From the NCBI RefSeq assembly GCF_003863365.1, contig NZ_RQXT01000006.1, forward strand, positions 62,001 through 126,000: a stretch of 64,000 bases of DNA. Reading direction: 5' to 3'. A program made the position numbers and the translations under genes. Positions 26,920-35,993 of the stretch are shown piece after piece (position 1 is the first letter of the stretch; each line of letters opens with the position of its first letter). The notes beneath the pieces were generated by a model that saw only the letters and a program-made list of their open reading frames with translations, had not been told where the DNA came from and searched no databases. This DNA comes from Mesorhizobium tamadayense (GTDB taxonomy: Bacteria > Pseudomonadota > Alphaproteobacteria > Rhizobiales > Rhizobiaceae).

Positions 26920-27453
26920 GTGAAGGACACCATCTTGGATGCCAACTCGCGCTTGATCGCCGGCAGACTTTATCGCGTTGCGGAGGCCGTGCTCGCGGCC
27001 ATGATGGCGCTGATGTTTGCCGTGTTCATCCTGCAGATCGCCTTTCGTTATCTGCTCAACCTGCCGATTGGCTGGACCAATGAGCTCAGCGTGATGCTCT
27101 GGATCTGGCTGGTGCTCTGGGGTGCAGCCTTCGTGACCCGCGAAGAGGAGGAGATACGCTTCGATCTCTTCTATGCATCGGCCGGGCCGAGGGGACGCCG
27201 CATCATGTTCCTGGCCGCGGCCACAGCGCTCATCGCGCTCTACACGATCTCCTTCCGGGCAGTCTTCGATTACGTGACATTCATGAGGGTAGAGCGCACC
27301 GCCTACTTGAAGTTCCGCTTCGATTGGCTCTTCTCCATCTATCTGGTCTTCGTCGTTGCCACGCTGGTCCGCTACCTTTGGCTTTCCTGGCGGGCCGCCT
27401 TCGGCCCGGCTCCGAAGAGGCCCGATCCGACAGAGATGGGATCCGGCACGTGA
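26920..27453 (+). CDS. TRAP transporter small membrane subunit (DctQ)
   Basis: About 177 residues if started at GTG 26920; TTG codons at 26821 and 26935 are alternatives and none has a strong Shine-Dalgarno. Four membrane helices are seen, with the family motif FRYLLNLPIGWTNELSVMLWIW and the downstream GAAFVTREEEEIRFD. Pairs with DctM as the sodium-driven permease. Its TGA overlaps the GTG of dctM. Confidence 0.88.
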   Translation: MKDTILDANSRLIAGRLYRVAEAVLAAMMALMFAVFILQIAFRYLLNLPIGWTNELSVMLWIWLVLWGAAFVTREEEEIRFDLFYASAGPRGRRIMFLAAATALIALYTISFRAVFDYVTFMRVERTAYLKFRFDWLFSIYLVFVVATLVRYLWLSWRAAFGPAPKRPDPTEMGSGT

Positions 27454-28751
27454 ACCTCGCCCGCCCTTTCTCCCTGTCGGTCGTCGCGATCACCGCGCTT
27501 GCCTTTCTTGGCCTGCCGATCGGTCACGCGATGATCGCCGGCTCGATCCTCTACCTGCTGCTCGCCGGGCTCGACATGGGCACCGTCGCCGAGCAGCTCC
27601 TGAACGGCATGTACGCCAACTACATCATCCTCGCCGTCCCCCTGTTTGTGTTGGCCGCCGAGCTGATGAACATCGGCTCCATGACGGAGCGCCTGCTGCG
27701 CTTCTGCAACGCCTTCGTCGGCCGGTTCCGCGGCGGCCTTGCCTTTGTCAACATCGTCCAGGCGATCATCTTTGCCGGCATGTCGGGCTCGGCTATCGCC
27801 GACGCCGCCGGCCCCGGCAAGCTCATGCAGAAGATGATGACCAACGACGGAAAATATCCGCCGAGCTACGCCGCCGCGCTCTCCGCCGCGACTGCGGTGA
27901 TCGGCCCGATTATCCCGCCTTCAATCCCGATGGTTGTCTACGCGCTCGTCTCCGACGCATCGATCGGCTACCTCTTCCTCGGTGGCGTCGTGCCGGGCCT
28001 TCTGATGGCGGGCGGCCAGATGATCATCGTCGCCTATCATGCCCGCGTCTGCGGCTTCCCGGTCGAGCCGCCGACGCCGCTGCGCCAGCTGCCGCGCATC
28101 ACTTGGCAGGCGCTGCCCTCGCTGATGATGCCCGTGGTGCTGCTCGGCGGCATCTATAGCGGAGTGACGACGCCAACCGAGGCGGCTGCCGTCGCCGGTG
28201 CCTACGCGCTGCTGGTTTCTGTCTTCCTCTACCACAGCGTCAGCTTCGCCGATTTCTACCGCTCGGTGCTGGTCAGCGCTCGCACCAGCGCCTCGATCGG
28301 CATGCTGATCGGCGGCGCGCTGGTGTTCAACTATGTGGTCACCGTCGAAAACATTCCCCAGTCGGTGAGCGCGCTTCTGCAGACGTGGCAGTTGTCGCCG
28401 ACCGGCTTCCTCATTCTCGTAAACGTATTGCTCCTCCTGCTCGGCTGCGTGCTGGAGGGAACGACCATCCTGCTTGTGATCGTTCCGGTGCTCATCCCGA
28501 CCGCGAGGGCCCTGGGTATCGATCTGGTGCATTTCGGCGTGGTGGTCGTGGTCAACATCATGCTCGGCCTCGTGACGCCGCCTTACGGCCTCCTGCTTTT
28601 CATCATGACCAGGATCGCCGAGGTGCCGTTCAGGGATCTGGTGCGCAATGTGCTGCCCTTCCTTTGGGCGATGATCGGCTCGCTGGCCTTAATCACGTTT
28701 TTTCCGGGGCTGGTGCTCTGGCTGCCGCGCCTGCTCGGCTATCAGGGGTGA
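27450..28751 (+). CDS. TRAP transporter large permease (DctM)
   Basis: 433 residues from GTG at 27450 (GTGA overlap with dctQ). Twelve or so hydrophobic segments with the DctM signatures GLPIGHAMIAG, IFAGMSGSAIADAAGPGK, IGPIIPPSIPMVVYA, GVTTPTEAAAVAGAYAL and LGLVTPPYGLLLF. Completes a DctPQM secondary transporter of the TRAP family located in the inner membrane. Confidence 0.94.
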   Translation: MNLARPFSLSVVAITALAFLGLPIGHAMIAGSILYLLLAGLDMGTVAEQLLNGMYANYIILAVPLFVLAAELMNIGSMTERLLRFCNAFVGRFRGGLAFVNIVQAIIFAGMSGSAIADAAGPGKLMQKMMTNDGKYPPSYAAALSAATAVIGPIIPPSIPMVVYALVSDASIGYLFLGGVVPGLLMAGGQMIIVAYHARVCGFPVEPPTPLRQLPRITWQALPSLMMPVVLLGGIYSGVTTPTEAAAVAGAYALLVSVFLYHSVSFADFYRSVLVSARTSASIGMLIGGALVFNYVVTVENIPQSVSALLQTWQLSPTGFLILVNVLLLLLGCVLEGTTILLVIVPVLIPTARALGIDLVHFGVVVVVNIMLGLVTPPYGLLLFIMTRIAEVPFRDLVRNVLPFLWAMIGSLALITFFPGLVLWLPRLLGYQG

Positions 28752-28765
28752 CAGGAGTTGGAGGA

Positions 28766-29275
28766 ATGAAGTCCATCTTCGTGATCAACGGTCCAAACCT
28801 CAACCGTCTCGGCACGAGAGAACCCGAGATCTACGGCAGGACGACCCTTGCAGAGATCGAGATCATGTGCCGGGAGGCGGCCGGGGAACACCCGGTTCGC
28901 TTTCACCAGTCGAATTTCGAGGGTGAGATCGTCAATTGGATCCACGAGGCGATCGACGACGCTGCCGGCATCGTCATAAATCCGGCCGGCTTCTCCTTCA
29001 CCTCGATTGCAATCCTCGACGCGCTGAAAATGTTCGCGGGGCCGATCGTCGAACTGCACATCTCCAACATCCACCGGCGCGAGGAAATCTATCATCGCTC
29101 TCTGATCTCCAAGGTCGCGACGGCGGTCATCGCCGGTCTCGGACCTCGCGGATATGCGATTGCCGTCAAATCGCTGAAGGAGGTGATCGAAAAGCAGAAG
29201 CCTGCGGTGCCGCCCGCAGTTCGCTCTGCGCGAGTTTCAAGCGAACTGGTGAGTGCAAGACGTATGCAGAGTTAA
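28766..29275 (+). CDS. aroQ: Type II 3-dehydroquinate dehydratase
   Basis: 169 residues from the ATG at 28766 with GGAGTTGGAGGA just upstream. Type II signatures: INGPNLNRLGTREPEIYG (with the catalytic Tyr and the mobile-loop Arg), HQSNFEGEIV, INPAGFSFTS and ELHISNIHRREEIYHRS. Slightly longer than the usual ~150 because of a C-terminal tail. Type II enzymes serve both directions of the pathway; placement between the TRAP genes and the dehydroshikimate dehydratase indicates the catabolic one. Confidence 0.94.
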   Translation: MKSIFVINGPNLNRLGTREPEIYGRTTLAEIEIMCREAAGEHPVRFHQSNFEGEIVNWIHEAIDDAAGIVINPAGFSFTSIAILDALKMFAGPIVELHISNIHRREEIYHRSLISKVATAVIAGLGPRGYAIAVKSLKEVIEKQKPAVPPAVRSARVSSELVSARRMQS

Positions 29276-29302
29276 AACTAAAGCAGGGGAAGGAAAAATC
29301 AC

Positions 29303-29511
29303 ATGTGCCCTCCGGGATGCCTTCATTCGATCTGCGAAAATGCCACACGCAGAGGCTTGCTCAAAGCCGGGCTCACGCTCGGCCTCGGCGCGGCGGCCGC
29401 GGCGGCTCCGGGGACGCCCCCGGCCCAGGCAGCGCCGGTAAACTGTTCCTTGGCATCCCCAAGGTGAAGGGCGCGACCGGCGGCCCCACCCGGGCGATCG
29501 CGCTTCTGTAA
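29303..29511 (+). pseudogene. Remnant of an exported cyclase-family protein (internal deletion)
   Basis: A good ribosome-binding site (GGGGAAGGA) precedes ATG 29303. The first 45 or so codons encode a typical twin-arginine signal (TRRGLLKAGLTLGLGAAA, ending PAQAAP) after a Cys-containing start (MCPPGCLHS). The frame then stops at 29465. In another frame, 29441-29511 reads LFLGIPKVKGATGGPTRAIAL then stop, like the C-terminus of cyclase/kynurenine formamidase-like proteins. The two ends without a middle point to an internal deletion with frameshift. The family assignment is from resemblance only. Confidence 0.55.
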
Positions 29512-29527
29512 GTTGGCAGGTGAAGCA

Positions 29528-31420
29528 ATGAAAACCTCCATCGCAACCGTTTCCATAAGCGGCGACCTGCGGGAAAAACTCGCGGCGATCGCCGCTGCCG
29601 GATTCGATGGCGTGGAGATATTCGAGAACGATTTCCTGGCCTTCGACGGCACGCCCGCCGAGGTCGGCCGCATGGTGCGCGACCACGGGCTGGAGATCAC
29701 CCTATTCCAGCCATTCCGCGATTTCGAGGGTCTGCCCGAGCCGCAGCGAAGCCGCGCCTTCGACCGCGCCGAGCGCAAGTTCGACATGATGCAGGAACTC
29801 GGCACCGACTTGATGCTCGTCTGCTCGTCGGTCTCACCGGTGTCGCTCGGCGGCATCGACCGCGCTGCCGCAGACTTCCGCGAACTCGGCGATCGCGCGG
29901 CGAAGCGAAGCTTGCGGGTCGGCTACGAGGCGCTCGCCTGGGGCCGGCACGTCAACGATCATCGCGATGCCTGGGAGGTCGTGCGCCGCGCGGCGCACCC
30001 AAACATCGGGCTGATCCTCGATTCCTTCCACACGCTGGCTCGCAAGATCGAGCTGGCCTCGATCCGCTCGATCCCCTCGGACAAGATCTTCATCGTCCAA
30101 CTCGCCGACGCGCCGCTGATCGACATGGACCTGCTCTACTGGAGCCGGCACTTCCGCAACATGCCGGGCGAAGGTGACTTGCCGGTGCGCGAGTTCATGC
30201 GGGCCGTCGCAGCAACCGGCTACAATGGCTATATATCGCTCGAAATTTTCAACGACCAGTTCCGCGGCGGCTCGGCCAAGGCGATTTCCGTCGACGGCAA
30301 GCGCTCTCTTGTCTGGCTGATGGATCAGGTACGGCGCGAGGAGCCGGCGCTGAAGGTTTCGGCGCCGGCGATGCCAGACCGCATTGGCGTCGAAGGAGTC
30401 GAGTTCGTCGAATTCGCCGCGAATCCGGAAGGAGCGGAATCGCTCGGCAGACTGCTCACAACGCTGGAATTCACCCAAGCCGGGCGTCACATCTCCAAGG
30501 ACGTCACTCTTTATCGGCAGGGAGAGATCAACATTGTCGTCAACACCGAGCGGCAGGGCTTTGCGCACTCCTCCTTCGTGGTTCACGGCACGTCGGCCTA
30601 TGCGATCGGGTTGAAGGTCGAGGATGCGGCGGCGGCAGTAGCCCGCGCCAGGACGCTGGGCGCCGAAATATTCCATCAGCGCGTCGGCCAGGGCGAGCTG
30701 TCGATCCCGGCGATTCGTGGCGTCGGCGGCGGGTTGATCTATTTCCTCGATGGCAAGACGGACCTGGCCAAGGTCTGGGACATCGAGTTCAAGCCTGTCG
30801 TTGCTGCGGATGCCGGCAGTGGCGCTGGCCTCACCCGTATCGACCATGTCGGCCAGACCATGTTTCACGAGGAGATGCCGAGCTGGCTGCTCTTCTATGT
30901 CTCGCTCTTCAGGACAACGAAGACGCCGATGGTCGACATCGTCGATCCGGCAGGCCTCGTTCGCAGCCAGGTGATCGAAGGTCTCGACAAGCGCGTTCGT
31001 CTCACGCTCAACGGCGCCGAGAGCCGCCGCACGCTTGCCGGCCACTTCATCGCCGAGACTTTCGGCTCGAGCATCCAGCATCTCGCTATGGCAACTGGCG
31101 ACATTTTCATGACCGCCGAAAGGCTCAAGGCCAACGGCTTCGAGCCATTGCAGATCTCGATGAACTACTATGACGATGTGGAGGCGCGTTTCGGCCTCGA
31201 TCCCGATCTCGCCGACCGGCTGCGCGTATCGAACATCCTCTATGACCGCGATGACAAGGGCGAGTTCTTCCAGCTCTACGCTCCGACCTTCGGCGAAGGT
31301 TTCATCTTCGAGATCGTCGAGCGCCGCGGCGCCTATGCGGGCTATGGCGGGCCGAACGCGCCGTTCCGCATCGCCGCGCAAAAACGCTTGATGCGGCCCG
31401 AGGGGATGCCGAAGGTCTGA
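29528..31420 (+). CDS. quiC: 3-dehydroshikimate dehydratase (QuiC, two-domain)
   Basis: 630 residues from the ATG at 29528 (AGGTGAAGCA ahead). Residues 1-265 form a sugar-phosphate-isomerase/AP endonuclease 2 TIM barrel with metal-site motifs GYEALAWGRHVND, GLILDSFHTLA, IFIVQLADAP and YISLEIFND. Residues about 285-600 form a 4-hydroxyphenylpyruvate dioxygenase-like VOC unit. This architecture matches the QuiC1 class, which converts dehydroshikimate to protocatechuate. Last intact gene of the catabolic operon; a pcaD remnant follows. Confidence 0.9.
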   Translation: MKTSIATVSISGDLREKLAAIAAAGFDGVEIFENDFLAFDGTPAEVGRMVRDHGLEITLFQPFRDFEGLPEPQRSRAFDRAERKFDMMQELGTDLMLVCSSVSPVSLGGIDRAAADFRELGDRAAKRSLRVGYEALAWGRHVNDHRDAWEVVRRAAHPNIGLILDSFHTLARKIELASIRSIPSDKIFIVQLADAPLIDMDLLYWSRHFRNMPGEGDLPVREFMRAVAATGYNGYISLEIFNDQFRGGSAKAISVDGKRSLVWLMDQVRREEPALKVSAPAMPDRIGVEGVEFVEFAANPEGAESLGRLLTTLEFTQAGRHISKDVTLYRQGEINIVVNTERQGFAHSSFVVHGTSAYAIGLKVEDAAAAVARARTLGAEIFHQRVGQGELSIPAIRGVGGGLIYFLDGKTDLAKVWDIEFKPVVAADAGSGAGLTRIDHVGQTMFHEEMPSWLLFYVSLFRTTKTPMVDIVDPAGLVRSQVIEGLDKRVRLTLNGAESRRTLAGHFIAETFGSSIQHLAMATGDIFMTAERLKANGFEPLQISMNYYDDVEARFGLDPDLADRLRVSNILYDRDDKGEFFQLYAPTFGEGFIFEIVERRGAYAGYGGPNAPFRIAAQKRLMRPEGMPKV

Positions 31421-31433
31421 TCCGCATGAAAAG

Positions 31434-31652
31434 GGAGCGACCCTCCACCTTCGCCAGAAGCCACTCGCAGGCAGGCCGATCGCAGTCTTTGTGAATTCGC
31501 TCGGCACCGACCTGCGCGTCTGGAACGAGGTCGAGCCGCCGCTCAGGGACCGCTGTGGCTTCATCGTCCACGACAAGCGCGGCCACGGCTTGAGGGAACT
31601 CGGCGACGCGCCGTGCACAATCGAGACGCATGCTGGAGATCTCGCAGCGCTC
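31434..31652 (+). pseudogene. pcaD: pcaD remnant (3-oxoadipate enol-lactonase, N-terminal part)
   Basis: Beginning 14 bp after quiC, the plus strand encodes AVFVNSLGTDLRVWNEV, then VHDKRGHGL and HAGDLAAL, which is the start of PcaD-type alpha/beta hydrolases (consensus NSLGTDLRVWD and YDKRGHGLS). No in-frame start codon exists, and similarity stops near 31652 before the nucleophile elbow. It would act downstream of protocatechuate in the beta-ketoadipate pathway, so its decay directly behind quiC is informative. Confidence 0.7.
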
Positions 31653-31747
31653 CGGCCGTTCGGCGTCCGAGATCGCCCAGTAGGAGAAGGCGCCGTCGGT
31701 CCAGTGGACGAGCAGGAACCCGCCGGCCGAGAGATCAGATTCGCTGG
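31653..31747 (-). pseudogene. Possible C-terminal remnant of an anti-sigma factor
   Basis: On the minus strand the segment reads GGFLLVHWTDGAFSYWAISD followed by AERPE, like the end of FecR/ChrR-type transmembrane anti-sigma factors (pattern VxHWxxGxxxYWAVSD). It has no start, overlaps the last codons of the ABC ATPase gene and stops resembling anything at the pcaD remnant boundary. Assignment rests on pattern memory. Confidence 0.4.
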
Positions 31748-32793
31748 CCGGTCTTGGCGTCGAACAGATGCGCTAAGCTACGGTCGACCTCGATCCGCAC
31801 GCTCTCGCCCTGCTTCAGAGCCAGCCGCTCGCGGAAGAGGCAGGAGATCACCCCTCCGCTGCAGTCGACCGTGGCGAATATCTCGGAGCCGGTCGCTTCC
31901 AGAAGCGTGACCGTGCCGGCAAGGCCTTTGCCGCTCGCCCGGATGTGCTCTGGCCGAATGCCGTAGACCAGTTCCCTTCCCGCGACCTCGGCCGGCTGGA
32001 TGCCTTCCGGCAGCGGCAGCGTCAGCCCGCCGGCGCTGCGGAAGATGCCCTCTTCGATATGGCCATGGATGAAGTTCATGGCGGGCGAACCGATGAAGCC
32101 GGCGACGAACAGATTGGCCGGGCGGTCGTAGAGATCGAGCGGCGCGCCGATCTGCTCGACAAGGCCGTCATGCAGCACGACGATCTTGTCCGCCATGGTC
32201 ATGGCTTCGATCTGGTCGTGCGTGACATAGACGGTGGTGGTGCCGAGCCGCTGATGCAGCGCCTTGATCTCGCCGCGCATCTGCACCCGCAACTTGGCGT
32301 CGAGATTGCTGAGCGGCTCGTCGAACAGGAACACTTGCGGATCGCGCACGATGGCGCGGCCCATGGCGACGCGCTGACGCTGGCCGCCGGAGAGCTGGCG
32401 CGGATAGCGGTCGAGCAGCTTCTCCAGGCCGAGGATGCCCGCCGCCCGCTTGACCCGGCTCGCGGTGTCGGCCGCATCGGCTTTCTTGATCCTGAGCGCG
32501 AAGCCCATATTGTCGGCCACCGTCATGTGCGGATAGAGCGCGTAGTTCTGGAACACCATGGCGATGTTGCGGTCGCGCGCCCGCAGATTGTTGACGACGC
32601 GCTCGCCGATCGCGATCTTTCCGGCCGAGATCGTTTCAAGCCCCGCGATCATCCGCAGCAGCGTCGACTTTCCGCAGCCCGACGGCCCGACCAGGATGAC
32701 GAACTCGCCATCGGCGATATCGACGCTGACATCGTGGATGATCCGGGTAGCTCCGAAGGCCTTCTGCACGTTGTTGATGCTTACCGATGCCAT
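31735..32793 (-). CDS. ABC transporter ATP-binding protein (MalK/UgpC type)
   Basis: 352 residues from the ATG at 32793, with GGAGG 6 nt upstream. Walker A GPSGCGKST, Q-loop FQNYALYPHM, signature LSGGQRQRVAMGRA, Walker B VFLFDEPLSNLD and H-loop YVTHDQIEAM are complete. A C-terminal TOBE domain (about 280-350) marks the MalK/UgpC subfamily energising sugar and polyol importers. Last gene of the operon led by the DHDPS-family gene. Confidence 0.95.
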   Translation of the reverse strand: MASVSINNVQKAFGATRIIHDVSVDIADGEFVILVGPSGCGKSTLLRMIAGLETISAGKIAIGERVVNNLRARDRNIAMVFQNYALYPHMTVADNMGFALRIKKADAADTASRVKRAAGILGLEKLLDRYPRQLSGGQRQRVAMGRAIVRDPQVFLFDEPLSNLDAKLRVQMRGEIKALHQRLGTTTVYVTHDQIEAMTMADKIVVLHDGLVEQIGAPLDLYDRPANLFVAGFIGSPAMNFIHGHIEEGIFRSAGGLTLPLPEGIQPAEVAGRELVYGIRPEHIRASGKGLAGTVTLLEATGSEIFATVDCSGGVISCLFRERLALKQGESVRIEVDRSLAHLFDAKTGQRI

Positions 32794-32831
32794 TGGATTC
32801 CTCCAGAAAGAGTGACGTCCGTTCGGGCCGC

Positions 32832-33653
32832 TCAGCCGCCCTTGACCGCGCCTGCAGTCAGCCCGGCGACGATCTGCCGTTGCGCGAACATGGTCAGCAC
32901 CAGCACCGGCAGCGTCACCACCAGTGCTGCAGCGGCGAGCGGCCCCCAGCTCACCTGCTCGTAGGACAGCATGTTGTAGACCGCGACCGGCAATGTCCGC
33001 GTCTCGCGGCTGGCGAGCACCACGCCAAAGACGAAATTGTTCCACGAGAAGATGACCGACAGGATGAAGGCCACCACGATGCCGGGCTTCGCGATCGGCA
33101 GCGCCACCAGCCGGAACACCTGCCAGGACGAGGCGCCGTCGATATTGGCCGCCTCTTCCAGTTCCATTGGCGTCGTCTCGAAGTAGCCGATCATCACCCA
33201 GACCACGATCGGCACCGTCACCACCAGATGGATGATGATCTGCGGCCAGAGCGTGCCGAGGATGCCCAGCCACTGGAACAACAGGAACAGCGGGATGAGA
33301 TAGGAAAGCCCCGGCGTCATGCGCGCGATCATGATGACGATCGCCGATCGCTCCGCCTTGAGCCGGGCGATGCCGTAGCCGGCCGGCACCCCGATCAGCA
33401 GCGCGAGCAGCGTCGCCGTGCCGGTGACCAGTACCGAGTTCCAGAGATAGAGCAGGAAGTTGTTCTCCTCGAACACCTTCGCGTAGTTCGACCATGCGAA
33501 GCGCTCCGGGATCAGGATCGGCGGGTAGGCGCCGTTGTCGATCTCGAATTTAAGCGACAGCGAGATCATCCAGAGGAAGAACAGGATCGCCGGCGAGACC
33601 AGGACCAGCGCCACGAAGAACAGACCCAGCTTGTTGAGCAGCCGCGAGCTCAT
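32832..33653 (-). CDS. ABC transporter permease (MalG/UgpE type)
   Basis: 273 residues with six predicted helices and the EAA loop EEAANIDGASSWQVFRLVALP that contacts the ATPase. N-terminal part LGLFFVALVLVSPAILFFLW is the first helix. Its ATG directly follows the stop codon of the other permease (TAGATG). Confidence 0.93.
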   Translation of the reverse strand: MSSRLLNKLGLFFVALVLVSPAILFFLWMISLSLKFEIDNGAYPPILIPERFAWSNYAKVFEENNFLLYLWNSVLVTGTATLLALLIGVPAGYGIARLKAERSAIVIMIARMTPGLSYLIPLFLLFQWLGILGTLWPQIIIHLVVTVPIVVWVMIGYFETTPMELEEAANIDGASSWQVFRLVALPIAKPGIVVAFILSVIFSWNNFVFGVVLASRETRTLPVAVYNMLSYEQVSWGPLAAAALVVTLPVLVLTMFAQRQIVAGLTAGAVKGG

Positions 33654-34592
33654 CTACTTGCCCTCCGTGTCGACCCATTGCGTGCGCTGGCGCAGCATCA
33701 GGAGAATGAAGGACAGGGCGACGATGACGATGAAGAAGACGACCACCATGGCCGAGCCATAGCCCATGTCGTAGTAGGAGAAGGCGGTGTTGTATAGATA
33801 GATGTTGATGGTCTCCGAGGCGGTGCCAGGCCCGCCCTGCGTCATCGCGTAGATGATGTCGAAGCTCTTCAGCGCATCGATCGTGCGGATGATCATTGCG
33901 ATCATCAGGAACGGCGCGATCATCGGCAAGGTGAGATAGCGGAACTGTTGCCAGGCATTGGCGCCGTCGATCTCGGCGCTCTCGAACGGCTCGCGCGGCA
34001 CGGATGCCAGCCCGCCCAGCACGATCAGCATCACCAGCGGCGTCCACTGCCACGTCTCGACCGCGACCAGCGAAGGAATGACCGTGTTGGCGTTGAAGAT
34101 CCACTCCTGGGCGGGAATGCCGACCAGCGAGAGCAGATAGTTGAGCACGCCGAGTTGCGGGTGGAACATCATCGTCCAGACAAGGGCCACGGCAACCGGC
34201 GTTGCCATCATCGGCATCACGAATAGGCCGCGCAACAGGCCGCGCAACGGGAACCTGGCGTCGAAGATCAGGGCGGCGACGGTGCCGAAGAACATCGGCG
34301 CGACCACCGACAGGAAGGTGTAGGTCAAGGTATGCCAGAGCGATTCCCAGAAACGCGGGTCGCTCGCCAGGCGCAGATAGTTTTCCATCCCGGCAAAGCT
34401 TCGCGACTGGCCGAGCGTCCAGCTGTTGACGCTCATCCACAGCGTGAAGGCCCAGGGGAAGACGATGACGGCGCCGACGACGACCAACGCTGGGACGACG
34501 AAAGGCCAGTAGTTGGGAGCCAGCCGCACCGGCTGGCTCCCTTCGATGGCTTGCGTCGTCACCCCCGCGCGTTCTGGGGCGATGGCGGACAT
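33654..34592 (-). CDS. ABC transporter permease (MalF/UgpA type)
   Basis: 312 residues from the ATG at 34592, which shares one base with the stop of the binding-protein gene (TGATG). Six helices with EAA motif ESAEIDGANAWQQFRYLTLP. Together with the MalG-type protein it forms the membrane channel for a carbohydrate-type substrate. Confidence 0.93.
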   Translation of the reverse strand: MSAIAPERAGVTTQAIEGSQPVRLAPNYWPFVVPALVVVGAVIVFPWAFTLWMSVNSWTLGQSRSFAGMENYLRLASDPRFWESLWHTLTYTFLSVVAPMFFGTVAALIFDARFPLRGLLRGLFVMPMMATPVAVALVWTMMFHPQLGVLNYLLSLVGIPAQEWIFNANTVIPSLVAVETWQWTPLVMLIVLGGLASVPREPFESAEIDGANAWQQFRYLTLPMIAPFLMIAMIIRTIDALKSFDIIYAMTQGGPGTASETINIYLYNTAFSYYDMGYGSAMVVVFFIVIVALSFILLMLRQRTQWVDTEGK

Positions 34593-35929
34593 CAGCCTTG
34601 CTCGCTCCTGTCGAGAACCGGCTGGAACTGCTCGGTGGCCTTCTTCAGCTCGTCGGCCGGGTCGGCGCCGGCAATCATGTTGGTCAGCGCCACGCCGTAG
34701 ATGTCGCGGAACTCGGTGACCGGGATGATGACCGGCAGCGACAGCCGGCTGATGTTGCCGGAGCCGACTACGGCGTCGAGCCAGCTCGGCGGCATGGTCA
34801 CGCCTTCGCGCACCTTGGGGTCTTCCAGCACGGATTTGCGGAACGGCACGCCGGCGCCGGCCTGCAGCAACCGCGCGCCCATGGCCGGAGACACCGCCCA
34901 CTGGCAGAACAGATAACCCGCTTCCTTCTTCGTGCTGGCGGACGTGACGCCGATGCCGTCGCCGAAAGTGCCCGCGGCATGCGCCTTGGGGCCTTTCGGC
35001 ATGACGCCGTAGCCGACCTTGCCGACCACCCGCGACTTTTCCGGATTTTCCATCGGCGGCGCGAAGCCCACGCCGTCGAACCACATGCCGATCTTGCCCT
35101 GCAGGAAGGCAGACTGCGCCTCGGCCCAGTTGAAGCCGGTGACGCCTGGAGGCGCGGCCTTGGTCATCAGCCGCTGGTAGAGGCCGGCGGCTTCGATCGC
35201 TTCCGGCGACGTGGTGCGCAGCTTGCCGTCGCTGCCGAGCGGCGTCATGTCGTAGCCGAGCATCAGCGAGGTCCATACCGGCGTGTTGGCGTTCTTCAGG
35301 CCGCGGGCGACGAAGCCGAAAGTGTTGCTCGACGGGTCGGTCAGCGCTTCCGCGGCGGCCACCAGCTGCTCGAAGGTTTCGGGATATTTCAGCCCCTTGG
35401 CGTCGAACATCTCCTTGTTCCAGTAGAGAATCCAGTAGTCGACCGAGAACGGCAGCGAGCGCAGCACGCCCTGGCCGTCCTTGGCGAACTGCATGCCGGC
35501 CTCGGCGAAATCGCTTTCGACCAATCCCGGATCGGTGAGGCCCGGATCGGCAAGGTAGCCGGAAATGTCGGCCAGCCAGCCGCCCTTCTCGAACTGCCGC
35601 TTCTGCACATGGTAGCTCAGATGCACGACGTCGAAGCTCGGCTTGCCGGAGCTGAGCTCGATCACCGTCTTCTGGCGCTGCTGCTGCTCCGGCGTCGCCT
35701 CCGCGTTGACCTTGATGCCGGTCAGTTCCTCGAACTCGGCAAGATTCTTCAGGATGGTGTCGCTGCGCGGGCTCTTCACCAGGTTGACGTCGAGCGTCGT
35801 GCCGGCAAAGCGCTTCCAGTCGACGCCCGCGGCGAAGCTGGGACGCAGGCCGGTAAGGCCGGCGGCGGCGAGCGCGGCGGTTCCCTGGAGAAGCTGTCTC
35901 CTGGTTGGATTGAACGGATTGGACGACAT
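34592..35929 (-). CDS. ABC transporter solute-binding protein (family 1, sugar type)
   Basis: 445 residues. The N-terminus has a twin-arginine motif (TRRQLLQG) and an Ala-rich hydrophobic core ending SFAAG, so it is exported folded to the periplasm. The body is a family 1 extracellular binding protein (TGIKVNAEATPEQQQRQKTV, NKEMFDAKGLKYPETFEQ, GKIGMWFDGVG). Ligand not predictable; a sugar acid or amino-sugar derivative would suit the aldolase in the operon. Confidence 0.92.
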   Translation of the reverse strand: MSSNPFNPTRRQLLQGTAALAAAGLTGLRPSFAAGVDWKRFAGTTLDVNLVKSPRSDTILKNLAEFEELTGIKVNAEATPEQQQRQKTVIELSSGKPSFDVVHLSYHVQKRQFEKGGWLADISGYLADPGLTDPGLVESDFAEAGMQFAKDGQGVLRSLPFSVDYWILYWNKEMFDAKGLKYPETFEQLVAAAEALTDPSSNTFGFVARGLKNANTPVWTSLMLGYDMTPLGSDGKLRTTSPEAIEAAGLYQRLMTKAAPPGVTGFNWAEAQSAFLQGKIGMWFDGVGFAPPMENPEKSRVVGKVGYGVMPKGPKAHAAGTFGDGIGVTSASTKKEAGYLFCQWAVSPAMGARLLQAGAGVPFRKSVLEDPKVREGVTMPPSWLDAVVGSGNISRLSLPVIIPVTEFRDIYGVALTNMIAGADPADELKKATEQFQPVLDRSEQG

Positions 35930-35993
35930 TTCTTCCTCCCGGTTGCTGTCGTTGTCGATTGCGCCGCGACGATTGCGGCGCGGTCCTGCTTCC

